This document shows, one piece after another, positions 16,231-24,304 of a stretch of DNA of 64,000 nt. Origin of the DNA: Candidatus Cloacimonadota bacterium (GTDB taxonomy: Bacteria > Cloacimonadota > Cloacimonadia > Cloacimonadales > Cloacimonadaceae); NCBI GenBank assembly GCA_023228285.1, contig JALOBM010000003.1, positions 1 to 64,000 of the forward strand, in the 5' to 3' direction. Under the pieces are notes generated by a model. It ran no database searches. It worked only from the letters and a program-made list of their open reading frames with translations, and was not told the origin of the DNA. The translations under genes were made by a program, and so were the position numbers. Position 1 is the first letter of the stretch, and each line of letters begins with the position of its first letter.

Positions 16231-16872
16231 ATAATCCGGATTAAGCGTTTCAAGGCTAAGACCAAGGAAGTGGTACCGAAAGAGAGAATTAATCAGCAGA
16301 TTACAGCAGAAAAAGTTCGCCTGATTGGCTCTGATGGTAAGCAAATCGGTGTAGTGTCCATTCGGGAAGCTTTACGCAGAGCGGAAGAAGTTGAGCTGGA
16401 CTTGGTGGAGATTTCCCCCAATGTCGATCCTCCCGTATGTCGTATCCTTGATTTTAGTAAATATTATTTCCAGAAAGAAAGGAAAGCCAGGGAAGCTAAG
16501 AAAAAACAGCATGAAGTAGAGATGAAAGAGATCAAATTCGGTCCCAACACCGAAGAACATGATTATAACTTCAAGAAAAACAACGCGATCAAGTTTTTAA
16601 GACAACACAATAAGGTGAAATTCACGGTTCGGTTCCGCGGGCGTCAGATGGCGCACAAGGATCTGGGCTATCGGGTGTTGGAAAAGCTTAAGGAAGATCT
16701 TGCCCACATTGTTGACGTGGATCAGGAAGCGGTAGCCGACCGCAATCTTCTTTCGATCGTGGTTTCCCCCAAAAAGGATATTGACCGCATCCTCGCTGAA
16801 GCTGATAAAACCCAAGAGGTTCCGGCAGCAACTCCGGCTCCTCAAACAAAGGCTTCCCAGGACGACGAGTAA
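16231..16872 (+). CDS. infC: Translation initiation factor IF-3
   Basis: IF-3 prevents premature joining of ribosomal subunits and checks the start codon on the 30S subunit. Family motifs: ERINQQITAEKVRLIGSDG, VSIREALRRAEEVELDLVEI, SPNVDPPVCRILDFSKYYFQ, MKEIKFGPNTEEHDYNFK and FTVRFRGRQMAHKDLG. There is no ATG, GTG or TTG in frame near the conserved start; the next upstream candidate (TTG 16165) falls before a stable hairpin. A strong AAGGAGG at 16219-16225 points to ATA at 16231 (GGAG to start six bases, as for rpmI), or ATC at 16234. A rare AUU-type start is the known autoregulation device of infC. The protein is about 213 residues and has an extra C-terminal tail rich in Ala, Pro, Thr and Gln. 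First gene of infC-rpmI-rplT. Confidence 0.95.
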   Translation: MIRIKRFKAKTKEVVPKERINQQITAEKVRLIGSDGKQIGVVSIREALRRAEEVELDLVEISPNVDPPVCRILDFSKYYFQKERKAREAKKKQHEVEMKEIKFGPNTEEHDYNFKKNNAIKFLRQHNKVKFTVRFRGRQMAHKDLGYRVLEKLKEDLAHIVDVDQEAVADRNLLSIVVSPKKDIDRILAEADKTQEVPAATPAPQTKASQDDE

Positions 16873-16935
16873 ATAGATATTACCGGCGGGCTATTATCAG
16901 CCGGCTCTTACAGAGATTAATTTAAGGAGATACAA

Positions 16936-17130
16936 ATGCCAAAGATCAAAACCAATCGATCTGCCGCTAAGCGCTTCAAGCTAACCGGCACCGGAAAAAT
17001 CGTGCGTCACCACGCCAAGGCAGCACACATCAAAACCAAGAAAACGCGTAAGTTGAAACGTAACCTTAGCACCAGCGCCATCGTGGTAAAATGCGACGAG
17101 AAAAGAATCTACAGAATGCTGGGAATGTAA
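16936..17130 (+). CDS. rpmI: 50S ribosomal protein L35
   Basis: A 64-residue, very basic protein of the large ribosomal subunit. The family signature is seen in [20 protein letters not shown], then [12 protein letters not shown] and [13 protein letters not shown]. Start ATG follows GGAG by six bases. It lies between infC and rplT in the standard order. Confidence 0.98.
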   Translation: MPKIKTNRSAAKRFKLTGTGKIVRHHAKAAHIKTKKTRKLKRNLSTSAIVVKCDEKRIYRMLGM

Positions 17131-17142
17131 AGGAGAATAAAG

Positions 17143-17493
17143 ATGCCTAGAGTTACAAATAATGTAGCAGCCCATCGCAGAAGAAAAAAATATATGCTTG
17201 CCGCCAGAGGTTATTTTGGCCGCAGGAGTAAGACTTACCGCGTTGCACGCCAGACCGTAGAGCGTGCCATGGCTTTCTCTTTCGCTCATAGAAAGTTGAA
17301 AAAACGCCAATACCGCAGCCTATGGATTACCCGCATCAATGCCGCATGCAGATTGAACGACATGAGCTACAGCCGATTTATAAACGGATTGCACAAATCC
17401 AATATAGAGATAAACCGCAAAACCTTGGCACACCTTGCCTGGCACGATGCCGGCGCTTTTGCCCATCTCGTTGAGATTGCCAAAAACGCTTAA
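17143..17493 (+). CDS. rplT: 50S ribosomal protein L20
   Basis: A 116-residue ribosomal protein that binds 23S rRNA early in assembly and in several bacteria also represses its own operon. The signature is seen in MPRVTNNVAAHRRRKKYMLA, RGYFGRRSKTYRVA, RQYRSLWITRINAACR (around residues 47-62) and SYSRFINGLHKSNIEINRK. ATG follows GGAG by seven bases. Twelve bases after rpmI; followed by a non-coding stretch with two hairpins before pheS. Confidence 0.98.
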   Translation: MPRVTNNVAAHRRRKKYMLAARGYFGRRSKTYRVARQTVERAMAFSFAHRKLKKRQYRSLWITRINAACRLNDMSYSRFINGLHKSNIEINRKTLAHLAWHDAGAFAHLVEIAKNA

Positions 17494-17512
17494 TTGATAT
17501 GATATACTAAGG

Positions 17513-17574
17513 GATGCTCCCGAAAGCATCACAATCTATACAGGGAAAGCGGTTTTGGTATTAAAACCGCTTTC
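17513..17574 (+). terminator. Two hairpins between rplT and pheS (terminator or attenuator)
   Basis: A first stem GATGC/GCATC (17513-17530) is followed by a stronger stem GAAAGCGGTTTT (17545-17556) / AAAACCGCTTTC (17563-17574). The T-run after it is weak (TTGCTAATT), so it may only partly stop transcription from infC-rpmI-rplT into pheST. pheST operons are often attenuated, but no leader peptide or T-box was recognised. Confidence 0.6.
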
Positions 17575-17606
17575 TTGCTAATTGACATGATACAAAGGAT
17601 TGTATA

Positions 17607-18632
17607 GTGCAAGAAAAGCTGGAACTCATCATCAAACAGGCGGAGCAGGAGATTGCCCAATGCTCCAATACCAATGATATATTGAATAGTAAAGCAAAAT
17701 ACCTGGGCAAAAAAAGTGAATTGAACGGTCTTTATGCCAAAATGAAGGAGTTGAGTCCGGAGCAGCGTCCTGCTTTCGGTAATCAGCTAAACTCCGTTCG
17801 AACCAAGATAGAAAGCTTGTTGAACGCTCAAAGCACAGCCATTAAAGAAGCTGCTTGGAAACAGGACCGAAAGACCTTTGATCCCAGTATGCCCGGATTG
17901 AATCTGGGACGTGGGGGTTATCATCCCCTCACAATAGTACGCAGAGAGATCGACGAGGTATTTCTCAGCATGGGCTTCGAGATCGCTGAAGCAAATGACA
18001 TCGAAGATGAATTCCACAATTTCGATGCGCTGAATACTCCGCAGGATCATCCTTCCCGCAATCTGGCTGATACCTTTTATGTAGAGGGTGGAAAGCTCTT
18101 GAGAACTCAAACCTCTACAGTGCAGATCAGAGTAATGGAAAGCTATAAACCACCTATCCGTATCATTTCTCCGGGGCGATGTTATAGAAACGATAAACCC
18201 GATCCCTCACATTCCCCCGTCTTCCATCAAGTGGAAGCATTGGTAGTAGATAAAGGTGTAAGCATGAGTGATTTGCAGGATACCTTGCAGAACTTTGCGA
18301 GCATCATGTTCGGTTCTAGCGTGAAAAGCAGGATCAGACCACATTTCTTCCCCTTCACAGAACCAAGTGCGGAGATGGATATCTCCTGTGTTGTCTGTGC
18401 CGGTAAGGGCTGCCGCGTGTGTAAACAGAGCGGATGGTTGGAGATGGGCGGCGCTGGCATGGTGGATCCGGCTGTCTTCGATATCCTGGGCATAGACAGT
18501 GAGCTTTACACCGGATTTGCCTTTGGTTTGGGTATCGAGCGCATCGCCATGCTGAAATACAATATTCCGGATATGCGAATACTATTTGAGAATGATCTGC
18601 GGATGTTGCGTCAGTTCAAAGGAGAGCTGTAA
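17607..18632 (+). CDS. pheS: Phenylalanine-tRNA ligase alpha subunit
   Basis: Class II aminoacyl-tRNA synthetase catalytic subunit of 341 residues; works as a heterotetramer with PheT to charge tRNA-Phe. An N-terminal coiled coil (1-90) that contacts tRNA is followed by the catalytic core: HPLTIVRREIDEVFLSMGFE (motif 1 region), RNLADTFY, SPGRCYRNDKPDPSHSPVFH (motif 2), EPSAEMDISC and FAFGLGIERIAML (motif 3). The start is a GTG at 17607, about 30 bases after the preceding hairpin. Its stop codon overlaps the pheT start (TAATG), so the two subunits are translationally coupled. Confidence 0.98.
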   Translation: MQEKLELIIKQAEQEIAQCSNTNDILNSKAKYLGKKSELNGLYAKMKELSPEQRPAFGNQLNSVRTKIESLLNAQSTAIKEAAWKQDRKTFDPSMPGLNLGRGGYHPLTIVRREIDEVFLSMGFEIAEANDIEDEFHNFDALNTPQDHPSRNLADTFYVEGGKLLRTQTSTVQIRVMESYKPPIRIISPGRCYRNDKPDPSHSPVFHQVEALVVDKGVSMSDLQDTLQNFASIMFGSSVKSRIRPHFFPFTEPSAEMDISCVVCAGKGCRVCKQSGWLEMGGAGMVDPAVFDILGIDSELYTGFAFGLGIERIAMLKYNIPDMRILFENDLRMLRQFKGEL

Positions 18633-21130
18633 TGAGAATCGCATTATCGTGGTTAAAGCGTTATCTGCCCCTGCAAGATTACGCTGCTGAACTGGCTGAC
18701 CTCTTGACTTTCGCAGGTATCGAAGTGGAGGCCATCGAAGAGTTGAAAGCTTTGGGCAACACTGTAATCGCTGCCAAAGTCATCTCGGCTGAACCGGTAC
18801 CGAAGACCGATCATCTGAAGTTTTGTGTAGTGGACATCGGTGATACAACGTATGCCGAAAAGGACGATAATAACTGCATTCAAGTAATATGCGGTGCGCC
18901 AAATTGTGAATCCGGAATGATGGCGGTTTTGGCATTGCCCGGCACGGAACTAAAAGACTTTAGTATATCAAAAGCCAAGATCCGGGGGATACACTCCCAT
19001 GGAATGCTATGCTCGGAACGTGAACTGGGTTTATCGGATAGTCATGCCGGAATAATCCGTTTACCGGACGACATCGCTATCGGAGAACTGGCGGATGTTA
19101 TCTTCGAATTACCGGATACGATTTATGAACTGGAGATTACTCCCAATCGCAGTGATCTTCTGGGTTACAAAGGTATAGCCCGCGATCTCTCGGCCCGGCT
19201 TGGCGTGGCAGTGAAGGAGCCTGAGATCAAGCTTCCGCAATTGAAGCAGTCGGCACTAAAGCTTGGGTTGCACAATGAAGAACCCCAGCTTTGTCCACGT
19301 TATACTGCCAGAGTGATTGAAGGTGTGAACGTAAAGGAATCGCCGCTATGGATGAAGATCGCATTGATAAAGAGCGGTTTACGGCCAATCAATAATCTGG
19401 TGGATATTACGAACTATGTGATGATGGAGACCGGTCATCCCCTGCATGCTTTCGATTACGATGTTTTGGCATCTCGCAAAGAAGACCAGGGTTATCCGGA
19501 TATTGTTGTGCGCAGAGCCAGCGAAGCTGAAGGCTTTGTAGCTTTGGATTCCAAAAGCTACAGACTGAATACCGAAGACTTGGTGATTGCAGATGGTAAG
19601 AGACCTTCTGCTTTGGCAGGTGTGATGGGTTCAAAGCTATCCGGGATCAACGCAAACACCTCAAACATCGTGTTGGAGAGTGCCGCTTTCCATCCCGGGA
19701 ACATCCGCAAAACTTCATATAATCACAAAATCAGCTCCGATTCTTCCTACCGTTTTGAACGCCACCTATCTGCTCGCTATGCCAAAGAGATCAGCGATAG
19801 AGCTACTCAGCTTCTGGTGGAACTTGGCTGTGCCAGCGCTATGGGTGAATTGATTGATAGCTATCCTCTCGTGGAAGAAGAGATCATCCTGGGAGTTCGT
19901 CCTTCCCGCTTTGAGCATCTGGTAGGCTTTAGCATAGATCCCTCTCAGATAAAAGAGATAATGCAGAAACTGGGTTTTGTGTATCTGAAAGACGCAGCTT
20001 ACATAAAGGGACCGGTGGCAGATCTGCAGAATCTGGCGGATCCGAAAAGCGAAAAAGACAATGCTCAATACTATCGTGTACCCGGTTACCGAAAGGATGT
20101 AAGCCGGGAAGCAGATATCCTGGAAGAGCTTGCAAGGCTTATCGGTTACGATAAAGTTCCTGTTAAAACTCCGCCCAAGCAAGTGATGGACCGTCATGCA
20201 TACCGGATTCAGAAAAAAGCCGCAGAATGGATGGTGGCTTGGGGAGCTTATGAGACATTAAACTACAGTTTCACTGATCCTCTACAGATGCAAAACTTGG
20301 GGATGACCGATAGTGAACTGCCCTATATAGGCCTGATCAATCCGCAAAGTAGCAATCAATCCGTGATGCGGGTATCACTGGTACCACAACTCTTGACTAA
20401 TCTTGCTTATAACTTGAACCATGCTGAACGTAATGTGAGACTCTTTGAACTGGGTAAAGTGTATCTCAAGACAGCGGACGGGCATGTGGAACCCAGACAT
20501 CTGGGAGCAATCTGCACAGGTAATGTACAAGATGAACATTATAGCGCAAAAAGCAGTCAATTGGGTTACGCTTGGGCGAAAGGCTGCTTTGAAGGCCTCT
20601 TGAATAGCATCGGTCTCGATTGGAAAAGTAAAAGTATCAAGCTGCCATATCTGGTTGAGGATGAGTCGTTTGCCTATTACTTCTCCGATCGTTTACTGGG
20701 TTACTTCGGCAGAATCACAGCCCCGGTCTTGGAAGCTTGGGGGATAGATGCAACCGTATTGAAACAAGAAGTATGGATAATGAACTGGGAGATGGAGGAA
20801 TTGATATCTGCCTCCAGAACGCAAAGCATTAGCTATCGTGATATTCCCCGTCATCCGGCTGTCATAAGAGATCTCTCTTTCTTGCTGGCCGATGCATTTA
20901 GTTATTGCGAGATCAGGGAACATATCATGGCTTTGGATAAAGGGCTTGTATTGGATGTGCAAGTCTTCGATGAGTACCGTTCAAAGCAAATCCCGGAAGG
21001 TTTTAGAAGCCTAAGCTTGCATATAGTACTACAAGACCAAGAAAAAACATTGACAGATGAACGCGTTGATCATGTCATGACATTAATTCAAAATACACTG
21101 ACAGATAAATATGATTTAAGAATGAGGTAA
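18632..21130 (+). CDS. pheT: Phenylalanine-tRNA ligase beta subunit
   Basis: An 832-residue subunit, slightly longer than the usual 790-800. It begins MRIALSWLKRYLPL, followed by the tRNA-binding EMAP/OB-like domain (VISAEPVPKTDHLKFCVVDI; QVICGAPNC), the B3/B4 editing domain (ELEITPNRSDLLGYKGIARD; IKSGLRPINNLVDITNYVMM; GHPLHAFDYD), the B5 domain, the catalytic-like core and a C-terminal anticodon-binding FDX-ACB domain (YRDIPRHPAVIRDLSFLLAD ... RSLSLHIVLQDQEKTLTDE). ATG follows GGAG by seven bases and overlaps the pheS stop. Downstream lie the coiled-coil and zapA genes with gaps of only 2-3 bases, so they are probably co-transcribed. Confidence 0.98.
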   Translation: MRIALSWLKRYLPLQDYAAELADLLTFAGIEVEAIEELKALGNTVIAAKVISAEPVPKTDHLKFCVVDIGDTTYAEKDDNNCIQVICGAPNCESGMMAVLALPGTELKDFSISKAKIRGIHSHGMLCSERELGLSDSHAGIIRLPDDIAIGELADVIFELPDTIYELEITPNRSDLLGYKGIARDLSARLGVAVKEPEIKLPQLKQSALKLGLHNEEPQLCPRYTARVIEGVNVKESPLWMKIALIKSGLRPINNLVDITNYVMMETGHPLHAFDYDVLASRKEDQGYPDIVVRRASEAEGFVALDSKSYRLNTEDLVIADGKRPSALAGVMGSKLSGINANTSNIVLESAAFHPGNIRKTSYNHKISSDSSYRFERHLSARYAKEISDRATQLLVELGCASAMGELIDSYPLVEEEIILGVRPSRFEHLVGFSIDPSQIKEIMQKLGFVYLKDAAYIKGPVADLQNLADPKSEKDNAQYYRVPGYRKDVSREADILEELARLIGYDKVPVKTPPKQVMDRHAYRIQKKAAEWMVAWGAYETLNYSFTDPLQMQNLGMTDSELPYIGLINPQSSNQSVMRVSLVPQLLTNLAYNLNHAERNVRLFELGKVYLKTADGHVEPRHLGAICTGNVQDEHYSAKSSQLGYAWAKGCFEGLLNSIGLDWKSKSIKLPYLVEDESFAYYFSDRLLGYFGRITAPVLEAWGIDATVLKQEVWIMNWEMEELISASRTQSISYRDIPRHPAVIRDLSFLLADAFSYCEIREHIMALDKGLVLDVQVFDEYRSKQIPEGFRSLSLHIVLQDQEKTLTDERVDHVMTLIQNTLTDKYDLRMR

Positions 21131-21132
21131 GG

Positions 21133-21456
21133 ATGGAAAGCCCTATTGTAAACCTGCAGGAGAGATTGCAGAAACTGATCGATCAATACAGCGCAGATAA
21201 AAAGACTATGGAAGAGCTAAAAAAGCAGTATGCACAATTAAGAGAAGAAAATGTGCAACTGATGTCTCAGATCGAAGACTATGCCAAACAACTGGGAGAG
21301 TCCGAGAGCAGTCTGAAGAGCCTGCAAATAGAGCATAAAGAACTGGAAAACAAACACAAAGAAATGCAAAATATGCTCTTTGGCATAGAGAGCTTTGCTG
21401 ATGATGCCATAAAGAAAATCGACAACATATTTCCCAAGCTTCAGGAAAGTGAGTAA
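21133..21456 (+). CDS. Small coiled-coil protein, ZapB-like by position and shape
   Basis: A 107-residue protein that is almost entirely heptad-patterned: VNLQERLQKLIDQY, MEELKKQYAQLREENVQLMS, SSLKSLQIEHKELENKHKEM. No signal peptide or membrane segment. It starts two bases after pheT and ends three bases before zapA, so it shares their transcript. In gammaproteobacteria ZapB is a short coiled coil that binds ZapA at the division ring, but zapB is not next to zapA there. The shape and direct neighbourhood suggest a ZapA partner here. This is inference, since coiled coils are not diagnostic. Confidence 0.75.
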   Translation: MESPIVNLQERLQKLIDQYSADKKTMEELKKQYAQLREENVQLMSQIEDYAKQLGESESSLKSLQIEHKELENKHKEMQNMLFGIESFADDAIKKIDNIFPKLQESE

Positions 21457-21459
21457 AAC

Positions 21460-21726
21460 ATGCAATCAGTAGAGGTGGAGATCTTTGGGCGTCGTTTTCG
21501 CCTGAGAAGTGACAATCCCACCCGCACAGAGAGGATTGCGGCAGAATTGTCGCAACAAATAACAGAACTATATGAAACATACGAACATCTGGATTTTGCC
21601 CGGTTACTGCTCCTTGCGTGTTTTCAACGGGAAGAAAACCTACAGAAGGCCCTGGAAGAGAACGATACCCTGAAGAGTGAACTGAACCGAGTGAACCAAA
21701 TGATCGAGAAAATGATGACATTATAA
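21460..21726 (+). CDS. zapA: Cell division protein ZapA
   Basis: An 88-residue cytoplasmic FtsZ-ring stabiliser. The head domain shows VEVEIFGRRFRLRSDNPTR, then RIAAELSQQITELYETYEH (the conserved helix), and the C-terminal coiled coil NLQKALEENDTLKSELNRVN for dimer and tetramer formation. The order zapA - 6S RNA - rny is a known arrangement in several bacterial lineages and supports the call. Three bases after the coiled-coil gene. Confidence 0.88.
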   Translation: MQSVEVEIFGRRFRLRSDNPTRTERIAAELSQQITELYETYEHLDFARLLLLACFQREENLQKALEENDTLKSELNRVNQMIEKMMTL

Positions 21727-21730
21727 CATA

Positions 21731-21900
21731 TGCCTGCGGTATGCGTGATATGGATTGCATAAAAGCCATTCACTATGAAGGGAATCGAGCCATGGGTAGC
21801 ATGCGTGCCGACTTGTTTCGGATACATAAAGCCCACAAGGTAGATACCCACCTGCAAAACGGCTTTGTAAAAAGTCAAACATACACGGTACTCGCGGGCC
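21731..21900 (+). ncRNA. ssrS: 6S RNA (SsrS), RNA polymerase regulator
   Basis: The 230-base gap between zapA and rny folds into a rod, as expected for 6S RNA, which binds sigma-70 RNA polymerase by mimicking an open promoter. The closing stem pairs GCCTGCG (21732-21738) with CGCGGGC (21893-21899), extended by GTA/TAC and CGTG/CACG. An inner stem AAAGCC (21762-21767) / GGCTTT (21861-21866) borders a large central bubble with a small ATTC/GAAT hairpin. Distal stems are TGGGTA (21793-21798) / TACCCA (21845-21850) and CTTGT/ACAAG. TATAAC at 21722-21727 could serve as its own -10 element. About 170 bases, usual size; zapA next door is the classic neighbour. Exact ends are not certain. Confidence 0.82.
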
Positions 21901-21908
21901 ATTAATTC

Positions 21909-21935
21909 CGCCCTTCCCTTTCTTGGGGAGGCGTA
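21909..21935 (+). other. Hairpin between 6S RNA and rny
   Basis: CGCC-TTCCC pairs with GGGGA-GGCG, with one bulged base and a loop of about six bases. No T-run follows, so it is not a convincing terminator. It may be a processing signal for the 6S transcript or part of the rny leader. Confidence 0.45.
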
Positions 21936-21958
21936 AATAGATCGAAGGAAATATTATT

Positions 21959-23524
21959 ATGCCAAATGCATACATCATGTTGGCAATAGGCCTTGTTTTG
22001 GGCTTTGCCATTGCCTTGGTGATATACCTTGCAAAGCGAAACTCTGCTTTCAAACTGATATCACAGAGCAACCAGATAGCAGAAAACATCCGAAGAACCG
22101 CACAAACGGAAGCGGAGAACGAAAAGAAGGCTGCTCTGCTGGAAGCCCGAGAAGATTGGTTCAAGCAAAAACGCATTCTTGACGAAGAAGTGAAAGAACG
22201 CCAGCGCGAACTGCGCTTGCAGGAAAAGAAGTACAATGAGCGCCTCAGTAGTTTGGATAAACGGCTAGACTCTCTGGATAAAAAGGAAAACAGCCTCAGC
22301 GAACAAGAACGAAAGCTAAAGAGCAAAGAAGAAGAAATTCAACAGCGTAAAACAGAATATGAAGCAGTGTTGAACGAACAGAAGCAGAAGTTGGCCGAAG
22401 TGGCAGGTCTCTCCCGCGAAGAAGCCTTGGAACGCCTGCGTCAGGAATTGATTACCACTGCCAGACAGGTTGCTGCAAACGATGCCAAATTGAGCATTGA
22501 ACAGATCAAGCTGGACGCTTCCAAAAAGTCTGCCGAGATCCTTTCTACTGCTATACAACGGATGGCAGTGGATCACGTTTCAGAGACCACTGTTTCGGTA
22601 GTTTCTTTGCCTTCGGACGAGATGAAAGGACGTATTATTGGGCGTGAAGGCCGCAATATCCGTACTTTCGAGAAGGCTTCCGGAGTAGATCTGATCATCG
22701 ATGACACTCCTGAAGCGGTAGTACTGTCTTGCTTTGATCCCGTACGGCGAGAAATTGCTCGTTTATCCTTGGAAAAGCTCATATCAGACGGCCGCATTCA
22801 TCCCGGTAGAATCGAAGAAGTGATCTCAAAGACAACCAAAGAAATGGACGAAACCCTAGTTAAGATAGGTGAAAAAGCGGTATTGGAAACCAATATTCAC
22901 AACATCTCACCAAACCTGATTAAGGTGCTTGGTCGGCTCAATTACCGTACCTCATATGGTCAAAACGTACTGCAACATTCCATCGAAGCTGCATGGATTT
23001 GCGGGATACTGGCCGCAGAACTGGGATTGGATCAGGAGATAGCCCGCAGAGCCGGATTGTTGCATGACATTGGGAAAGCGGTTGACCACGAATTTGACGG
23101 CACTCATGCTATTATTGGAGCAAATCTGGCCCGTAAGAACGGGGAAGGAAAGCTAATTGTAAACGCCATAGAAGCGCATCACGAAGAGGTGGAAGCCATA
23201 TCGGTGTTTGCTGCCTTGGTCCAAGCTTCCGATGCCATATCCGGAGCTCGTCCCGGAGCGCGTAGAGAAATGCTGGAAACCTATATGCAACGTCTGGCCA
23301 AGCTGGAAGAGATAGCAAACTCGGTGGAGGGTGTAAACAAATCTTACGCCATTCAAGCCGGTCGAGAACTGCGCATTATCGTGGAGCCTACGATGGTAGA
23401 AGAGAATCAGACTCCGCTGTTAGCTACAGAAATCGCAGCATCCATCGAGAAACAAGTGCAGTATCCAGGGCAGATAAAAGTGACAGTGATCCGCGAGACG
23501 CGGCAGATAGCCATGGCAAAATAG
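21959..23524 (+). CDS. rny: Ribonuclease Y
   Basis: Membrane-anchored endoribonuclease that starts mRNA decay; 521 residues, the usual size. Order: one N-terminal membrane helix (YIMLAIGLVLGFAIALVIYL), a long coiled coil (about 35-190), a KH RNA-binding domain (GRIIGREGRNIRTFEKASGV near 222-241) and an HD phosphohydrolase domain with the metal-binding AGLLHDIGKAVDHE. The stop codon is followed directly by the ymdB start, the standard rny-ymdB pair. Transcription probably comes from the upstream operon or from DNA around the 6S gene. Confidence 0.97.
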   Translation: MPNAYIMLAIGLVLGFAIALVIYLAKRNSAFKLISQSNQIAENIRRTAQTEAENEKKAALLEAREDWFKQKRILDEEVKERQRELRLQEKKYNERLSSLDKRLDSLDKKENSLSEQERKLKSKEEEIQQRKTEYEAVLNEQKQKLAEVAGLSREEALERLRQELITTARQVAANDAKLSIEQIKLDASKKSAEILSTAIQRMAVDHVSETTVSVVSLPSDEMKGRIIGREGRNIRTFEKASGVDLIIDDTPEAVVLSCFDPVRREIARLSLEKLISDGRIHPGRIEEVISKTTKEMDETLVKIGEKAVLETNIHNISPNLIKVLGRLNYRTSYGQNVLQHSIEAAWICGILAAELGLDQEIARRAGLLHDIGKAVDHEFDGTHAIIGANLARKNGEGKLIVNAIEAHHEEVEAISVFAALVQASDAISGARPGARREMLETYMQRLAKLEEIANSVEGVNKSYAIQAGRELRIIVEPTMVEENQTPLLATEIAASIEKQVQYPGQIKVTVIRETRQIAMAK

Positions 23525-24304
23525 ATGCGAGTACTCTTCTTTGGCGATGTCTTTGGCAAACCCGGCAGAAGTATTTTATGTGCTCATCTGAAGAGCATGA
23601 TCAGTGAATACCGAGTCGATTTTGTGATCGCCAATGGGGAGAATCTTGCCGATGGCAAAGGCCTAACCGAAAAGACCTTAAAGCCGCTGTTCGCAGCGGG
23701 TGTGGATGCTGTTACCAGCGGCAATCACCTTTGGGATCGCGAAGAGTCCCTGGATTATATAGTTCGCGAACCCAGAATTCTAAAACCCATGAACTACCCC
23801 AGTGCGGCTCCGGGAAATTGCAATTTCCTTTTGCAGAAGGATGACTTGTGCTTGGAGATTATCTGCCTTACCGGACAGATATTTATGCCTCCCTGCAACT
23901 CTCCTTTTGAAGCTTTTGATAGCTTTTGGAGTGGGCGGAATACGGGGACGCCTTTGTTTGTAGATATCCATGCAGAATCCACTTCAGAGAAGCGCGCAAT
24001 GGGATGGTATCTGGATGGAAAAGCTGCAGTGGTGGTGGGTACTCATACCCATATTCAGACTGCAGATGAGGAGATATTGCACGGCGGAACGGCTTATATT
24101 ACAGATGTTGGCATGACGGGCGCTCACAACAGCGTGATCGGAGTCCGCAAAGAAATTATACTGGAAAAGCTGAGTACTTCAGTACCGCATCGCTTTGAAT
24201 CTGCTGATGGAGGTCTAATGGTGAATGCGGTTATAATAGATCTGGATGATGTTGGGAAGCGAGCAACCCACATCTCGAGACTACGTTATCCGGTGGAGGT
24301 ATAG
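23525..24304 (+). CDS. ymdB: YmdB-family metallophosphoesterase (TIGR00282)
   Basis: A 259-residue metal-dependent phosphodiesterase of the calcineurin-like superfamily. Metal-binding motifs: GDVFGKPGR (near residue 7), ANGENLADGKGLT, SGNHLWD and GTHTHIQTADEEIL, then AYITDVGMTG. In Bacillus the enzyme hydrolyses cyclic nucleotides in vitro and affects biofilm and RNase Y-linked traits; the substrate here is unknown. It begins immediately after the rny stop codon and ends overlapping the GTG start of folD. Confidence 0.93.
   Translation: MRVLFFGDVFGKPGRSILCAHLKSMISEYRVDFVIANGENLADGKGLTEKTLKPLFAAGVDAVTSGNHLWDREESLDYIVREPRILKPMNYPSAAPGNCNFLLQKDDLCLEIICLTGQIFMPPCNSPFEAFDSFWSGRNTGTPLFVDIHAESTSEKRAMGWYLDGKAAVVVGTHTHIQTADEEILHGGTAYITDVGMTGAHNSVIGVRKEIILEKLSTSVPHRFESADGGLMVNAVIIDLDDVGKRATHISRLRYPVEV

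Noticed and set aside
21206-21769. A 187-residue minus-strand frame over zapA and the coiled-coil gene
   Set aside because: Antisense to two well-supported small genes and to the 6S RNA start; composition is that of a shadow frame.
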